A DNA stretch of 64,000 nt from contig NZ_JH725066.1 in NCBI RefSeq assembly GCF_000278215.1, positions 178,371 to 242,370 on the forward strand, in the 5' to 3' direction. This stretch comes from Bartonella rattimassiliensis 15908 (GTDB lineage Bacteria > Pseudomonadota > Alphaproteobacteria > Rhizobiales > Rhizobiaceae). Positions 1 to 10,273 of this stretch are shown here, piece by piece; the stretch's first letter is position 1, and each line of letters opens with the position of its first letter. The position numbers were made by a program, and so were the translations under genes. The notes beneath the pieces are model-generated. The model was not told the origin of the DNA. It did not search any database and saw only the letters and a program-made list of their open reading frames with translations.

Positions 1-59
1 TGATGATAGCCATTTATAAACTTGATAGTGCTATCATCGCTCAAATGATGTGCTAACAC

Positions 60-634
60 ACATCTAACAGCTGCTAAATATGCAGAATTAGCTGAAGGCG
101 AAATGCACACTGCTATGAAGCACTTCAAAGTGCTTCTAAAAAATTATATCAACGATCTATTACGTTTTATGAATTCGCTTTCACTCGCAATGATAAATCT
201 ACCTTTCCAAGAGAAATTAAAATGAGGTGGATTGGTTAAACGCATTATCAATAATGGAAGATGGGGGAAGTTTCATTGGTAGCCAAAATTAGAACTTTAT
301 TTAGCAAACGTCAAAAAGCAATTTACTAGCTATCAACTTAAATAGGTATCAGCGTTCTGTTCTGTTTGTGCATGGCATTTATGAGATTATTAACGTGCTT
401 TAAAAACTCAGGTACTGCAAGGTATACAGTTGATGATTTTTATGATGCAATGGATTGCACAGAAAAACAACGTAAAAATTTTGATAACATTAAACATCGT
501 ATTATCGAACCAGCCATTACAGAATTAGCTCAAAAAGGTGGAGGGAAATTGACTGGAAGCCCATCAAGACTGGGAAGAAAGTTATAGAAATTGAGTTTAA
601 ATTTGAAAAAGATATGCAAGGGAAATCGTTCTAA
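60..634 (+). pseudogene. Decayed Rep_3-family replication initiator
   Basis: Pieces of a plasmid/phage replication initiator of the Rep_3 (RepA/RepB winged-helix) family can be read in changing frames. One piece near 84-125 reads KYAELAEGEMHTAMK. A later open stretch at about 395-560 contains RYTVDDFYDAMDCTEKQRKN followed by an IIEPAITELAQKGG segment. A last piece in another frame, near 575-631, reads IEIEFKFEKDMQGKSF and then stops. In-frame stops and frameshifts separate the pieces, so no functional protein is expected. An intact family member would bind iterons and start replication of a plasmid or phage. Here it is a relic of an integrated replicon at the window edge, and its 5' part may lie outside the window. 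The family assignment rests on recognising the conserved C-terminal helix-turn-helix region. Confidence 0.6.
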
Positions 635-1584
635 TCAACAAAAAATATATCTAAAATCATAATATTTTAAGAAGTTTCTTATAGCGCTAAAATCGAGCAA
701 ATATCGTTTTTTTGATATAGATTTTACATACCAAAATTACATTTTAAAATAAAACGTATAATTGCACTTTTAAAGATCTTTCAAAGAAAAACATTTTTAG
801 GAGCGCATAACATAAAATGTTCTTTTTTAGGTTGTAACGTTTTTTGAAAATAATCTTTAGAAACAAAAACTGTCTTTTGGGCTTAAAAAAAGCTTTATAA
901 AAGCTTTTCAATTTAAAAAAACGTAAGAATTTTCGTTTTATTTCATTGAACGCATTGTAGGATGAAATTTAATGCCAACATAGATGTTTTTCATCTGATC
1001 ATGATTTTGGAGCTGCATGAGAAGGACAAAACAATCCGTTTGGTCTTGGATCAAAGAAACCATTAGGTGCCCTGTAGGCGTTCTCTTGATCCTAAAAATC
1101 TAGAATTGTTGTCTCTTCGATAAACATGGATCTGAGTTCATGATTTTTGTGAGCGTACAAAAAGTTTGAGAGGTGTTAATCTCTCACTTTATTGATGTAT
1201 GCACACACGAAGAGAATTCTACTTATTCTCTCAATCGAAATTTGAATTACATTAATATATTGAGTATTTATGCAAATAAATTAAATAATTTTAGTTTCAC
1301 AGCACTACATTACACATCTTACCATTTTTTTAAATAAACTTTTTCCAGAACTCCTCTTTAATTGATAATTAGGTCATTTTTTTGAAAGATTTTGAAAAAT
1401 ACTGTAAGTTTTAAACATACTTTGAAATCAGATTTTGTTAAATTACTTCCTTTTATGGATGCTTTTATTCTAGTTGAAGTTTGTTTTCTAAAAAGGAACG
1501 GTTTTTCAGTTAAAAAACTCATAAGTTTTCAACACGATTTTCACTTTTTCTTGTTTTTGTATTTAAAATTCATATGTCGATATT
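635..1584. other. Gene-free AT-rich stretch
   Basis: I see no convincing gene in this stretch. A more GC-balanced patch at about 960-1190 may be an eroded coding fragment, because short readable runs occur on the minus strand, but they are broken by stops and I could not assign them. A small inverted repeat (GAGAG/CTCTC) lies near 1168-1185. An open frame of about 70 codons near 1392-1604 is low-complexity and hydrophobic, and I do not consider it a gene. Confidence 0.4.
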
Positions 1585-2178
1585 TTATTTTTCTTCTGTC
1601 ATGATCGCTTGTTCAATTTTGGGTAGAAATTTTTTTTGATAAATTTGCCATGTTAAGGGACCAATGTGTTTGGCAATAATAATGTTCTCTTTATTCAAGA
1701 GAAAGGTTTCTGGTGGTCCATATACACCCCAGTCAATGGCTGTATATCCGGAAACATCAAAGCCAATAAATTTAAAAGGATTACCAAAACTGTTTAAAAA
1801 GCGCAGAGCATTTGCTTTGTTATCCTTATAATTAATACCAATCAGATCAAAACGTTTATCGTGTGCAATTTTCATAAGAAGAGGATGTTCTTCACGACAA
1901 GGTAAACACCAAGAACTCCAAAAATTGACTAATGTGACACGTCCTTTAAACTGTTTTGAATCGAGATAGCTTTTCTGATCAAGGAGAGGAAGATGTGTAT
2001 TAGGGACAGGTTTTTCAGCCAAGGTGTTTGGGATAAGAGAAGGATCTTGAGGATATTTTTGACCTATAAAATTGAAAAAAAGCACTGTGAGGAGAAGAAA
2101 AAGCACAAATGGTCCCAAAAGGATCAACAAAACAGGCAAAGATCTATTTTTTTTAAGTTTTGGTGTGGTGTTTTTCAT
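1585..2178 (-). CDS. ccmG: Thiol:disulfide interchange protein CcmG/DsbE
   Basis: This is a periplasmic, membrane-anchored thioredoxin-like protein that reduces the CXXC haem-binding cysteines of apocytochrome c. It has 197 residues from the ATG at 2178. Residues about 14-38 form one N-terminal membrane anchor. The thioredoxin active site WSSWCLPC has cysteines at about 91 and 94, and the cis-proline region appears as GVYGPPETFLL. A longer reading frame upstream was rejected because the ATG at 2178 overlaps the TAA stop of ccmD by one base, the usual arrangement for a coupled gene. It is the last gene of the run ccmA, ccmB, ccmC, ccmD, ccmG, and its length is normal for the family. Confidence 0.93.
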   Translation of the reverse strand: MKNTTPKLKKNRSLPVLLILLGPFVLFLLLTVLFFNFIGQKYPQDPSLIPNTLAEKPVPNTHLPLLDQKSYLDSKQFKGRVTLVNFWSSWCLPCREEHPLLMKIAHDKRFDLIGINYKDNKANALRFLNSFGNPFKFIGFDVSGYTAIDWGVYGPPETFLLNKENIIIAKHIGPLTWQIYQKKFLPKIEQAIMTEEK

Positions 2179-2405
2179 TATACTTTGTCTTTTTGTGATA
2201 GTTCTTTTTTGTTCAGGCGTTGGAGAATTTTTCTTTGATATAGGGCTTTGCAAAGAATATATCCAATAAGACATAAAAGGGATATCGCAGATAGCATATA
2301 GCTTAAAACAACAATTTGCTCGTGTTTAAGGGTTTTGAGGAAAAAATCAATTTTCTGAGATAGATTTCCTAAAAGTCCGTTGTGGATACCATTTAGGTCG
2401 AGCAT
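2178..2405 (-). CDS. ccmD: Haem exporter protein CcmD
   Basis: This small membrane protein of 75 residues lies between ccmC and ccmG. CcmD stabilises the CcmABC complex and helps release holo-CcmE. One hydrophobic segment at about residues 31-54 (IVVLSYMLSAISLLCLIGYI) is followed by a basic, charged tail, which is the standard CcmD layout. The sequence is poorly conserved, so the call rests on size, topology and position. The start overlaps the end of ccmC by 13 bases and its stop overlaps the ccmG start, so translation is probably coupled. It is somewhat longer than many CcmD proteins because of an N-terminal stretch of about 30 residues. Confidence 0.85.
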   Translation of the reverse strand: MLDLNGIHNGLLGNLSQKIDFFLKTLKHEQIVVLSYMLSAISLLCLIGYILCKALYQRKILQRLNKKELSQKDKV

Positions 2406-3172
2406 GATGAGGAGTCCTGTTGTTGTACACGACGGGATTTTTTAATTTGAAGTATTTGGATATAACGATGATTGATTTCATTTCGCATCGCCATTAAATA
2501 GAGCGTGATGAACATAAAGATGAAACAAAATAGCATTGTAATAAGGGGCCATAACATAGCATTGTCGATTGTGGGGCCTCCAGCACGTAACAGTGATGCT
2601 GGTTGATGCAATGTATTCCACCAATTAACGGAAAATTTAATAATAGGAATATTAACAAATCCAACAAGTGTAAGAATTGCAGTAGCGCGAGCAGCTTTTC
2701 CTTGGTTATCAAAAGAACGTCCAAGTAGGATAATAGCAAGATAGATAAAAAGCAGAATTAAAACTGATGTCAACCGTGCATCCCATACCCACCATGTTCC
2801 CCATGTAGGTTGCCCCCAAAGTGCTCCTGTCATGAGAGCCAAGGCGGTAAAAGTTGCCCCAATGGGTGCACCACATTTGAGTGCTACATCAGCAAGATGA
2901 TATTTCCAAATCAAATTTCCTAATGCTGCTGCACTCATTGTTATATAACAGAGTGTAGACAACCATGCAAAGGGTACATGAAGGTACATAATTTTAACAG
3001 TAATGCCCTGTTGATAGTCATCAGGGGAATGCATCACAAGAATAAGTCCTAGGGTAAGGAAACACAATGTTATTCCGGCTAACCAAAGTAAAATCATTTT
3101 GCTTATTTTCATGAAACGAGTAAAGCTTATAGGGAGTGACCTTATTTTGTATGTGCGAGATATTTCATTCAT
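2393..3172 (-). CDS. ccmC: Haem exporter/haem-handling protein CcmC
   Basis: This is an inner-membrane protein that presents haem to the chaperone CcmE during cytochrome c maturation (system I). It has 259 residues and about six membrane segments. The tryptophan-rich haem-binding signature is clear at residues about 120-131 (GQPTWGTWWVWD), flanked by histidines such as YLHVPFAW before it and TLHQP after it, as expected of the haem-handling protein family. It lies downstream of ccmB with a 45-base gap and overlaps ccmD. The ccmE, ccmF and ccmH genes are not in this window and must lie elsewhere. Confidence 0.95.
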   Translation of the reverse strand: MNEISRTYKIRSLPISFTRFMKISKMILLWLAGITLCFLTLGLILVMHSPDDYQQGITVKIMYLHVPFAWLSTLCYITMSAAALGNLIWKYHLADVALKCGAPIGATFTALALMTGALWGQPTWGTWWVWDARLTSVLILLFIYLAIILLGRSFDNQGKAARATAILTLVGFVNIPIIKFSVNWWNTLHQPASLLRAGGPTIDNAMLWPLITMLFCFIFMFITLYLMAMRNEINHRYIQILQIKKSRRVQQQDSSSCST

Positions 3173-3217
3173 GTAATTATAATAGGCTTAGTTTTGCTAT
3201 ACGGCAATCATCTTTTA

Positions 3218-3883
3218 TTATTCATATAAAAGCTTGAGCGTTATAGCAGCAACAAAAGAGCTAAAAAGACTCAACAAAAGTGAAAAAGCGCTAAGAAGAG
3301 CTAAGGAAGCGAGAAAAGAGGCATTTGGATTTGTTGGAGCTGTAGCAGCGGAAACGCCAAAAATCATAATTGGAATGATCCATGGCAAGATAATGATGAA
3401 AATAAGAAGAGTGCTGTGCAACAATGAAGTTGCGAGTGCTGCTCCTATAGCACCAATAAAAATAATGGCAGGTGTTCCGCATAAAAGGGTTAGCATTGTT
3501 GTAAAAGTTATTGTTACATCTAAATGGAGCATGAGAGCTAAAATGGGCGTAGCAAAAATGAGAGGAAGCATTGTTCCTACCCAATGAGCAAGGCATTTAG
3601 TAAAGACAATTAGTGTAAAACTTTGTCTTTGTCCTGAAAGGATAAATTGGTCGAGATTTCCATCATTGCGATCAATTTGGAAAAGTTTATTCAGATTGAG
3701 GAGTCCTGCGAGAAGGGCTCCCAACCACAATATACCTGGCCCTATTTGTGCGAGAATTTTGGGATCTGGTCCAATAGCAAAGGGGGTTATGACAACAATA
3801 GCGATAAAAAACAATAGTCCTGTTAGTGAAGATGCTTGTGGCGCTAATAATAGTTTAAGATCACGCCAGAATAGTGCTTTCAT
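3218..3883 (-). CDS. ccmB: Haem ABC exporter permease CcmB
   Basis: This is the integral membrane subunit of the CcmAB transporter, whose ATP hydrolysis drives release of haem-loaded CcmE from CcmC. The product has 221 residues, the normal size, with about six hydrophobic segments. Its N-terminus (ALFWRDLKLLL) is typical of the family, and the segment NLNKLFQIDRNDGNLDQ matches the conserved cytoplasmic loop. It starts 11 bases after the ccmA stop and runs in the same direction as the rest of the ccm cluster. No defects were seen. Confidence 0.94.
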   Translation of the reverse strand: MKALFWRDLKLLLAPQASSLTGLLFFIAIVVITPFAIGPDPKILAQIGPGILWLGALLAGLLNLNKLFQIDRNDGNLDQFILSGQRQSFTLIVFTKCLAHWVGTMLPLIFATPILALMLHLDVTITFTTMLTLLCGTPAIIFIGAIGAALATSLLHSTLLIFIIILPWIIPIMIFGVSAATAPTNPNASFLASLALLSAFSLLLSLFSSFVAAITLKLLYE

Positions 3884-3894
3884 TTTATTCTTTC

Positions 3895-4506
3895 CTAGAG
3901 AGGTAAAAATTTTTCTAGAGCGATTTTATGGTTTTCTGGAATACCTAGGGAATTGTGAGTCGCGGCGATAATCATACCACCTTGATTGAGATGACGCTGA
4001 AAAATATGAGTAAGGAGTTTCTGAGCATGGTTATCAAGACCAGATATTGGTTCATCTAAAATCCAAATAGGCCGATAGGCAAGCAAAAGGCGGGCAATAG
4101 CTACACGTCTTTGTTGCCCAGTTGACAGAGCGTTAAAGGGTAAATGTTTAAGGTCAGAAAGACCAATGTCTGCAAGGGCTTCATGCACAAAGCGTACATG
4201 TTGACCATAAAACTCTCCCCAAAATTGCAAATTATCAATGACAGATAAGAGAGATTTCATAGCATTGTGAGGCCCAAGATAATGGCATACTGTTGCAACA
4301 GGGTATGTTTGTTCATGGTCTTTAAGGATTATATGACCTTCAGCGGCTTCAAGAAGACCAGCAATGATTCGTAACAATGTAGATTTTCCAATACCATTTG
4401 GTCCAGTGATTGTCATAAGTTGCTGTGGAAATAAACAAAAAGAAAGATCCTTGAACAGAATTTCTTCGTTTCTGTAAGCGGCTAAATCTTTACCTGATAA
4501 TACCAT
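3895..4506 (-). CDS. ccmA: Haem ABC exporter ATP-binding protein CcmA
   Basis: This is the ATPase subunit of the cytochrome c maturation ABC complex. It has 203 residues. Visible motifs are Walker A GPNGIGKST (about 35-43), the ABC signature LSTGQQRRVAIARL, and Walker B with its following aspartate (WILDEPISGLD). The length is normal for CcmA. It is the first gene of the minus-strand ccm cluster and diverges from acnA, leaving about 300 bases (4507-4806) that must hold promoters for both. I could not pick out a specific promoter there with confidence. Confidence 0.95.
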   Translation of the reverse strand: MVLSGKDLAAYRNEEILFKDLSFCLFPQQLMTITGPNGIGKSTLLRIIAGLLEAAEGHIILKDHEQTYPVATVCHYLGPHNAMKSLLSVIDNLQFWGEFYGQHVRFVHEALADIGLSDLKHLPFNALSTGQQRRVAIARLLLAYRPIWILDEPISGLDNHAQKLLTHIFQRHLNQGGMIIAATHNSLGIPENHKIALEKFLPL

Positions 4507-4806
4507 ATGATTGCCTATTTTTCTTTAATTTTCATATTCTTTATTGCATTATAGAATAAAAAAACGCGTTTTTTATGCAATTGTACCTAGAATAGTTCTA
4601 GAAATAGCTCTATAAGAGACACCTTACATCAATATTTGGTGTAGAATGGTTTCTGGCGCTGATTTCCGCATTTGCCTATGAGAAGGTGGAAGGGGGGAAA
4701 TGGATAGTGGAGGTATTGCGTCTGCGCTCAAGCTGCGACCTTGACTCGTAGTTTGTGTTGTTCATTCCTGGAAATTAGGTTGTTTGTAGTATGAGGGTGG
4801 ACAGTC

Positions 4807-7494
4807 ATGACTCAAATTGATAGCTTTAATTGTCGCAGAACGTTAAATGTTGGTGGCAAAGAATATACTTATTATAGCTTGATCGAAGCGGAGAAGAATG
4901 GACTTAAAGGTATTTCCCATTTGCCGTTTTCGATGAAAGTTATTCTCGAAAATTTATTGCGATTTGAAGATGGTCGCACAGTTAAAAAAGAAGATATCCT
5001 GAATGTTTCGAAGTGGTTAAGCGACAAAGGAAGAGCGGGAGCAGAAATTGCCTATCGTCCTGCACGTGTTCTTATGCAGGATTTTACAGGTGTTCCTGCA
5101 GTTGTTGATCTTTCTGCAATGCGTGATGCTATGGTTAAACTTGGGGGTAACGCTGAAAAAATCAATCCTCTCATACCCGTTGATCTCATTATTGATCACT
5201 CAGTTATTGTTGATGACTTTGGCAATCCCATGGCTTTTAAGGAAAACGTTGAACATGAATATGAACGCAATGGTGAGCGCTATCGTTTCCTTAAATGGGG
5301 TCAGCAAGCCTTTCAAAATTTTCGCGTTGTTCCTCCAGGAACAGGAATTTGTCATCAGGTTAACCTAGAATATTTAGCACAGTGCGTGTGGATGAAGAAT
5401 GAAGATGGGTGTGAGACGGTTTATCCTGATACCTGTGTTGGAACTGATTCGCATACGACGATGGTGAATGGTCTGGGTGTTTTAGGTTGGGGGGTTGGTG
5501 GTATTGAAGCAGAAGCAGCCATGCTAGGCCAACCTGTTTCTATGTTATTACCTGAAGTGATTGGTTTTCGTTTAACAGGTAGGCTTAAAGAAGGGGTAAC
5601 AGCTACCGATCTCGTATTGACTGTAACCCAAATGTTACGCCAGAAGGGTGTTGTGGGTAAATTTGTCGAGTTTTTTGGTCCTGGTTTGGAGCATATGACG
5701 CTTGCTGATAGGGCAACGATTGGCAATATGGCTCCTGAATATGGAGCAACGTGTGGTTTTTTTCCAATTGATAGGGAAACAGTACGTTATCTCAATATGA
5801 CGGGGCGTGATGAAAATCGGGTTGCCTTAGTAGAAGCTTACTCTAAAGCACAAGGGATGTGGCATAACGAAATAGTAGCTCATACCATTTTTAGTGATAC
5901 AATTGAATTAGATATGGGAACCGTTGTACCTTCTATGGCTGGTCCTAAACGTCCAGAAGGACGTATTGCATTGGAAAATGTTGGTCAAGGTTTTGAGAAG
6001 GCATTAGTTGAAGATTATAAGAAAACTTCTGGGCAAGATGACCGCTATCAGGTTGAAGGTGAAGAATATACGCTTGGTCATGGTGATGTGGTAATTGCTG
6101 CGATTACTTCCTGTACGAATACATCGAATCCAAATGTTCTTATTGCAGCAGGTCTTTTGGCACGAAATGCTGTGGCCAAAGGTCTCAAGAGTAAACCATG
6201 GGTAAAAACTTCTCTTGCACCTGGTTCACAAGTTGTTGAGGCTTACCTTCAAAATTCTGGTCTGCAAAAAGATTTAGATGCGTTAGGATTTAACTTAGTA
6301 GGGTTTGGGTGCACAACATGTATTGGAAATTCTGGTCCTTTGCATTCAGCTATTTCCAAAACAATTAATGACAATGGTATCATTGCGGCTGCAGTTCTTT
6401 CAGGAAATCGTAATTTTGAAGGGCGTGTTTCTCCTGATGTGCAAGCGAATTATTTAGCTTCGCCACCGTTAGTGGTTGCCCATGCGCTCATTGGAACGGT
6501 ATGTAAAGATTTAACCAAGGAACCTCTTGGTGAAGACTCAGATGGTCAACCAATTTATTTGAGAGATATTTGGCCAACTTCTCAGGAAATACAGGAGTTT
6601 ATCGAAGAAAATGTTACGCGTCAGATTTTTGCTGAAAAGTATGCAGATGTCTTTAAGGGAGATGAAAATTGGCAAAAAGTTCAGATCCCTACGGGTTCTA
6701 CTTATTCTTGGGATGAACAATCTACATACGTACGCAATCCACCTTATTTTGATGATATGCAGAAAACGCCTGATGTTTTACCAGATATTAAGGATGCACG
6801 GATTTTAGGTTTGTTTGGTGATAAAATCACGACGGATCATATTTCTCCTGCTGGTTCTATTAAGGCCGCTTCTCCTGCTGGACAATATTTAATGGATCAC
6901 GGTATTAAGGTGGTTGATTTTAATCAGTATGGAACGCGCCGTGGGAATCATGAAGTTATGGTTCGTGGAACCTTTGCCAATATTCGCATTCGTAATTTCA
7001 TGTTAGGTGAAAATAGCCGAGAAGGGGGATATACGATTCATTATCCGTCAAAGAAAGAACAAGCTATTTACGACGCTGCAATGGCGTATAAACAAGAAGG
7101 TGTTCCGCTCGTTGTTTTTGCTGGTATTGAATATGGCAATGGCTCATCCCGCGATTGGGCTGCCAAAGGGACTAATCTTCTTGGTATCAAAGCAGTGATT
7201 GTGCAATCTTTTGAAAGGATTCATCGTTCTAATCTTGTTGGTATGGGCATTGTTCCCTTTGTTTTTGAAGAGGATGTCAGTTGGAAATCTTTAGGCTTAA
7301 AGGGAGATGAAAAGGTAACAATTGAAGGGATTCATGATTTGAAACCTCGTCAAAAGACTGTAGCGATAATTACTTTTTCTGATGGTACAGTAAAAACCGT
7401 TTCATTATTATGCCGTATTGATACTGAAGATGAGCTAGATTATTTGCATCATGGTGGAATTTTGCAATATGTCTTGCGTAAACTAGCTATTTAA
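4807..7494 (+). CDS. acnA: Aconitate hydratase A
   Basis: Aconitase interconverts citrate and isocitrate in the TCA cycle. The product has 895 residues and matches the AcnA/IRP1 type, not AcnB. The three cysteine ligands of the 4Fe-4S cluster are at C436 (in AITSCTNTSNP) and the CTTC pair C502/C505. The C-terminal swivel domain carries the active-site arginine segment YGNGSSRDWAAKGT. The ATG at 4807 follows GAGGGTGG, a usable ribosome site. It is monocistronic, divergent from ccmA and about 240 bases before rpsT. I see no truncation. Confidence 0.97.
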   Translation: MTQIDSFNCRRTLNVGGKEYTYYSLIEAEKNGLKGISHLPFSMKVILENLLRFEDGRTVKKEDILNVSKWLSDKGRAGAEIAYRPARVLMQDFTGVPAVVDLSAMRDAMVKLGGNAEKINPLIPVDLIIDHSVIVDDFGNPMAFKENVEHEYERNGERYRFLKWGQQAFQNFRVVPPGTGICHQVNLEYLAQCVWMKNEDGCETVYPDTCVGTDSHTTMVNGLGVLGWGVGGIEAEAAMLGQPVSMLLPEVIGFRLTGRLKEGVTATDLVLTVTQMLRQKGVVGKFVEFFGPGLEHMTLADRATIGNMAPEYGATCGFFPIDRETVRYLNMTGRDENRVALVEAYSKAQGMWHNEIVAHTIFSDTIELDMGTVVPSMAGPKRPEGRIALENVGQGFEKALVEDYKKTSGQDDRYQVEGEEYTLGHGDVVIAAITSCTNTSNPNVLIAAGLLARNAVAKGLKSKPWVKTSLAPGSQVVEAYLQNSGLQKDLDALGFNLVGFGCTTCIGNSGPLHSAISKTINDNGIIAAAVLSGNRNFEGRVSPDVQANYLASPPLVVAHALIGTVCKDLTKEPLGEDSDGQPIYLRDIWPTSQEIQEFIEENVTRQIFAEKYADVFKGDENWQKVQIPTGSTYSWDEQSTYVRNPPYFDDMQKTPDVLPDIKDARILGLFGDKITTDHISPAGSIKAASPAGQYLMDHGIKVVDFNQYGTRRGNHEVMVRGTFANIRIRNFMLGENSREGGYTIHYPSKKEQAIYDAAMAYKQEGVPLVVFAGIEYGNGSSRDWAAKGTNLLGIKAVIVQSFERIHRSNLVGMGIVPFVFEEDVSWKSLGLKGDEKVTIEGIHDLKPRQKTVAIITFSDGTVKTVSLLCRIDTEDELDYLHHGGILQYVLRKLAI

Positions 7495-7734
7495 ATGCCT
7501 TTGTTTATTGAGGAATATCTTTGAATTATTGAGCTATAAAGTTGTGCACAAAGAGTTTGGCTTCGTTTTTTAGTTTGTCTTTGAAAATTTAATTGACGTT
7601 GGCTTTGAGATTACGCTATAAGCCAGATGGGTTTTAAGCAGCTTTATAGTTTTGCTTGTGTTAGGTTTGTTTTTATTGGTAGAGTTGTTTATTAAGACTC
7701 ATTTTACCAAGATATTGAAAGAAAGATTATATTT

Positions 7735-8001
7735 ATGGCGAATACACCTTCTGCTCGAAAAGCGGTGCGCAAGGTTGCAGTACGCACACAGGTTAATAGG
7801 GCCCGCCGTTCACGTGTTCGTACTTTTATGCGTAAGTTTGATGATGCTTTAGCTGGTGGCGATAAAGCATCTGCAGAAATTGCATTTAAGAATTTTGAAC
7901 CTGAGATTATGCGTGCGGTTTCTAAAGGGGTTTTTCATAAAAATGCTGCTGCGAGGAAAGTGTCTCGTTTAGCTAAACGTTTGAAGGTTTTTAGCGTTTA
8001 A
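7735..8001 (+). CDS. rpsT: 30S ribosomal protein S20
   Basis: S20 binds 16S rRNA in the body of the small subunit. The product has 88 residues, is very basic, and starts [20 protein letters not shown], typical of alphaproteobacterial S20. The C-terminal [19 protein letters not shown] helix is also conserved. A GAAAGA-type ribosome site precedes the ATG. A rho-independent terminator follows 26 bases after the stop. The position just before dnaA is the common order in Rhizobiales. Confidence 0.96.
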   Translation: MANTPSARKAVRKVAVRTQVNRARRSRVRTFMRKFDDALAGGDKASAEIAFKNFEPEIMRAVSKGVFHKNAAARKVSRLAKRLKVFSV

Positions 8002-8027
8002 GCTTTTTCTTTTTTATTGGGAATCAG

Positions 8028-8056
8028 GCTGGTATCCGCAAGGATACTGGCTTTTT
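8028..8056 (+). terminator. Terminator after rpsT
   Basis: A 10-base-pair stem (GCTGGTATCC with GGATACTGGC, two G-T wobbles) closes a GCAA tetraloop and runs into CTTTTTG. The tetraloop plus T-run make this a good intrinsic terminator for rpsT. Confidence 0.85.
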
Positions 8057-8145
8057 GTTTATTGTTTCAAAAAAATTATTGAAAATAAGAATCGATAATG
8101 ATTCTCCTCTTGAAAAAGGAGAGAAAGTTTATAGGGGAAGTATGG

Positions 8146-8168
8146 TTATCCACAAGCTTTGTGGATTT
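8146..8168. promoter_or_regulatory. Inverted DnaA-box pair upstream of dnaA
   Basis: A perfect consensus DnaA box TTATCCACA lies at 8146-8154. It is part of an inverted repeat, ATCCACAA (8148-8155), GCT, TTGTGGAT (8159-8166). The second half is a near-consensus box in the opposite direction, mismatched only at its last two bases. A long T-run follows at about 8200-8215. The pair lies about 540 bases before the dnaA start in a 645-base gene-free stretch (8057-8701). It could serve DnaA autoregulation or be part of an origin-like region; the sequence alone does not decide. Confidence 0.65.
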
Positions 8169-8701
8169 TTACAGAGTCTTTTTTGTCAAGCATTTTATTT
8201 TTTTTTTTAAAATCTGAAGTGATTCTTTAATTATTAGTAATAATAAGAGAAAAAACTGAATTGAATCAATAATTTTTCTCGTTCCTCATTGATCTACGCA
8301 TTATTTCCATTTTTTTTGATCTTGTTTTGGCCTCTTGCATTTTACCTCTGCTGTTTTGTATGGTTTTCATGAGAGCTAAAAAACGTGAAGGGATTACATC
8401 AGCATGTTATTAGATATTTTGTTGAGTGCGAGGTGCTTTGATTGAGGCTTTTTAAAGCTTTAGTGTTGAGTAGGTTTTCTGATGGTTTTTTGGTTTTTTT
8501 GATTGGTATGTTTACCGTTTTAGAAGGATTGATCATATCATGAGTGCAAATAAATCTTACTGGTCATCTTTGTTAGTGGGGTTGTAATGAGGCTATCCTA
8601 GGGGAGGGTAAGTGATCTTATTTGGGGTAGGGCGTTTTGCTTTTGCTAGATTCATTTTAGCTGTTGGGCAGGACAGAAATTTATTTTTATCAGGATGAAA
8701 G

Positions 8702-10273
8702 ATGGTGGATAAATTGAACTCTAAAGCTAGTTCCTTTAAAAGGGTCTCGGTGAATATTCTGCCGGCAGAGAACATAATAAAGAATAGGATTACGGATTGT
8801 GATAGGGCTGTTTTTAGAAATTCTTCTATAGAGCCTTCTCTTGTTTCAGAGGAGGAAAGTGCAGCGGCTTTTGTCCGTGTTATGGCGCAATTAAAGGCGC
8901 AAGTTGGTGTTGAGGCTTATACCAGTTGGTTTGGTCGTGTGAAGCTTGCTGAATATAGTCATACTCTTATAAAGCTTTCTGTTCCTACCGCTTTTTTACG
9001 TTCATGGATTAACAATCACTATGGTTCTCTTTTAACTCATTTATGGAAACAAGAGAATTCGGCGATTCTTCGTGTTGAAGTTGTCGTTCGCGGTATGGAG
9101 CGTGTTTCAAGAGATGTTGTTTGTAAAACCAGTGCGCCTTCTGTTGTGCTGGAAGAGCAGGCGGCTTCATCTTTTGTGGAGAGTTGTGTAGAGCATTCAG
9201 TCAAGAATTCTCAGACTGGAGTTTTTGGATCTCCCCTTGATTCTCGTTATACTTTTGAAAGTTTTGTTGAAGGAGCTTCTAATCGGGTTGCTTTAGCGGC
9301 TGCGCGTTCAATTGCGGAGGGCCACAAAAGTGCTTTGCGTTTTAATCCTCTTTTTATTCATGCATCTGTTGGTTTGGGAAAAACACATTTGCTTCAAGCA
9401 ATTGCTTCTTCTGCATTGAAGCGTTTAACGTCTGCACGTGTTATTTATTTAACTGCTGAATATTTTATGTGGCGTTTTGCAACGGCTATTCGTGATAATG
9501 ATGCTCTTTCTTTTAAAGAACAGCTTCGTGATATCGACCTTTTGATTATTGATGATATGCAGTTTTTGCAGGGTAAGTCGATACAACATGAGTTTTGCCA
9601 TTTGCTTAATATGCTGCTTGATAGTGCAAAACAAGTTGTTGTCGCTGCAGATCGCCCACCAGCGGAATTAGAATCGCTTGATCTTCGCGTTCGTTCTCGT
9701 CTTCAGGGAGGGGTTGCACTTGAAATTGAAGCGCCAGATTATGAAATGCGTTTGCAAATGTTGCGCCAGCGGTTGAAGGTGGCACGACAAGATGATGGCA
9801 TGATATCAATTTCTGATGATATCTTGGAATATATCGCGAAAACGGTTTTAGGGTCAGGGCGTGATATTGAAGGAGCATTTAATCAGCTCTTATTTCGTCA
9901 ATCTTTTGAGTCTGATTTATCTTTAGAACGGATTGATGAGTTATTAGGTCACTTGACACGTCCTGGTGAACCTAAGCGAATTCGGATTGAAGAAATTCAA
10001 CGTACAGTGGCGCGCCATTATAATGTTTCTAAACAGGATTTGTTGTCTAATCGTCGAACACGTACGGTTGTTAAGCCGCGGCAAGTTGCGATGTATTTAG
10101 CAAAAGTATTAACACCCCGTTCATTGCCAGAAATTGGACGTCGTTTTGGTGGGCGTGATCATACAACAGTTTTACACGCAGTGCGTAAAATTGAGGATTT
10201 GGTTTGTGGTGATCAGACATTGGCCAAGGAACTTGAGTTGCTTAAGCGGTTGATTGGGGAGCAGGCTGTATAG
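8702..10273 (+). CDS. dnaA: Chromosomal replication initiator DnaA
   Basis: DnaA is an AAA+ ATPase that binds DnaA boxes and opens the chromosome origin. It has 523 residues. Domain I is visible at about 57-130 ([16 protein letters not shown]), domain II is a variable linker, and domain III has Walker A SVGLGKTH (about 222-229) and Walker [11 protein letters not shown] (about 280-289). Domain IV ends with the DnaA signature [15 protein letters not shown]. The start at 8702 gives about 50 extra N-terminal residues before domain I, so translation might begin later, for example at the methionine near residue 61. That site would remove part of the conserved fold, so the long form is preferred. 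The gene order dnaA, dnaN, recF follows. Confidence 0.95.
   Translation: MVDKLNSKASSFKRVSVNILPAENIIKNRITDCDRAVFRNSSIEPSLVSEEESAAAFVRVMAQLKAQVGVEAYTSWFGRVKLAEYSHTLIKLSVPTAFLRSWINNHYGSLLTHLWKQENSAILRVEVVVRGMERVSRDVVCKTSAPSVVLEEQAASSFVESCVEHSVKNSQTGVFGSPLDSRYTFESFVEGASNRVALAAARSIAEGHKSALRFNPLFIHASVGLGKTHLLQAIASSALKRLTSARVIYLTAEYFMWRFATAIRDNDALSFKEQLRDIDLLIIDDMQFLQGKSIQHEFCHLLNMLLDSAKQVVVAADRPPAELESLDLRVRSRLQGGVALEIEAPDYEMRLQMLRQRLKVARQDDGMISISDDILEYIAKTVLGSGRDIEGAFNQLLFRQSFESDLSLERIDELLGHLTRPGEPKRIRIEEIQRTVARHYNVSKQDLLSNRRTRTVVKPRQVAMYLAKVLTPRSLPEIGRRFGGRDHTTVLHAVRKIEDLVCGDQTLAKELELLKRLIGEQAV

Noticed and set aside
3234..3587. Open frame of 117 codons on the plus strand opposite ccmB
   Set aside because: It is fully antisense to a strongly supported gene, has Lys/Ala-rich composition typical of such shadows and no ribosome site.
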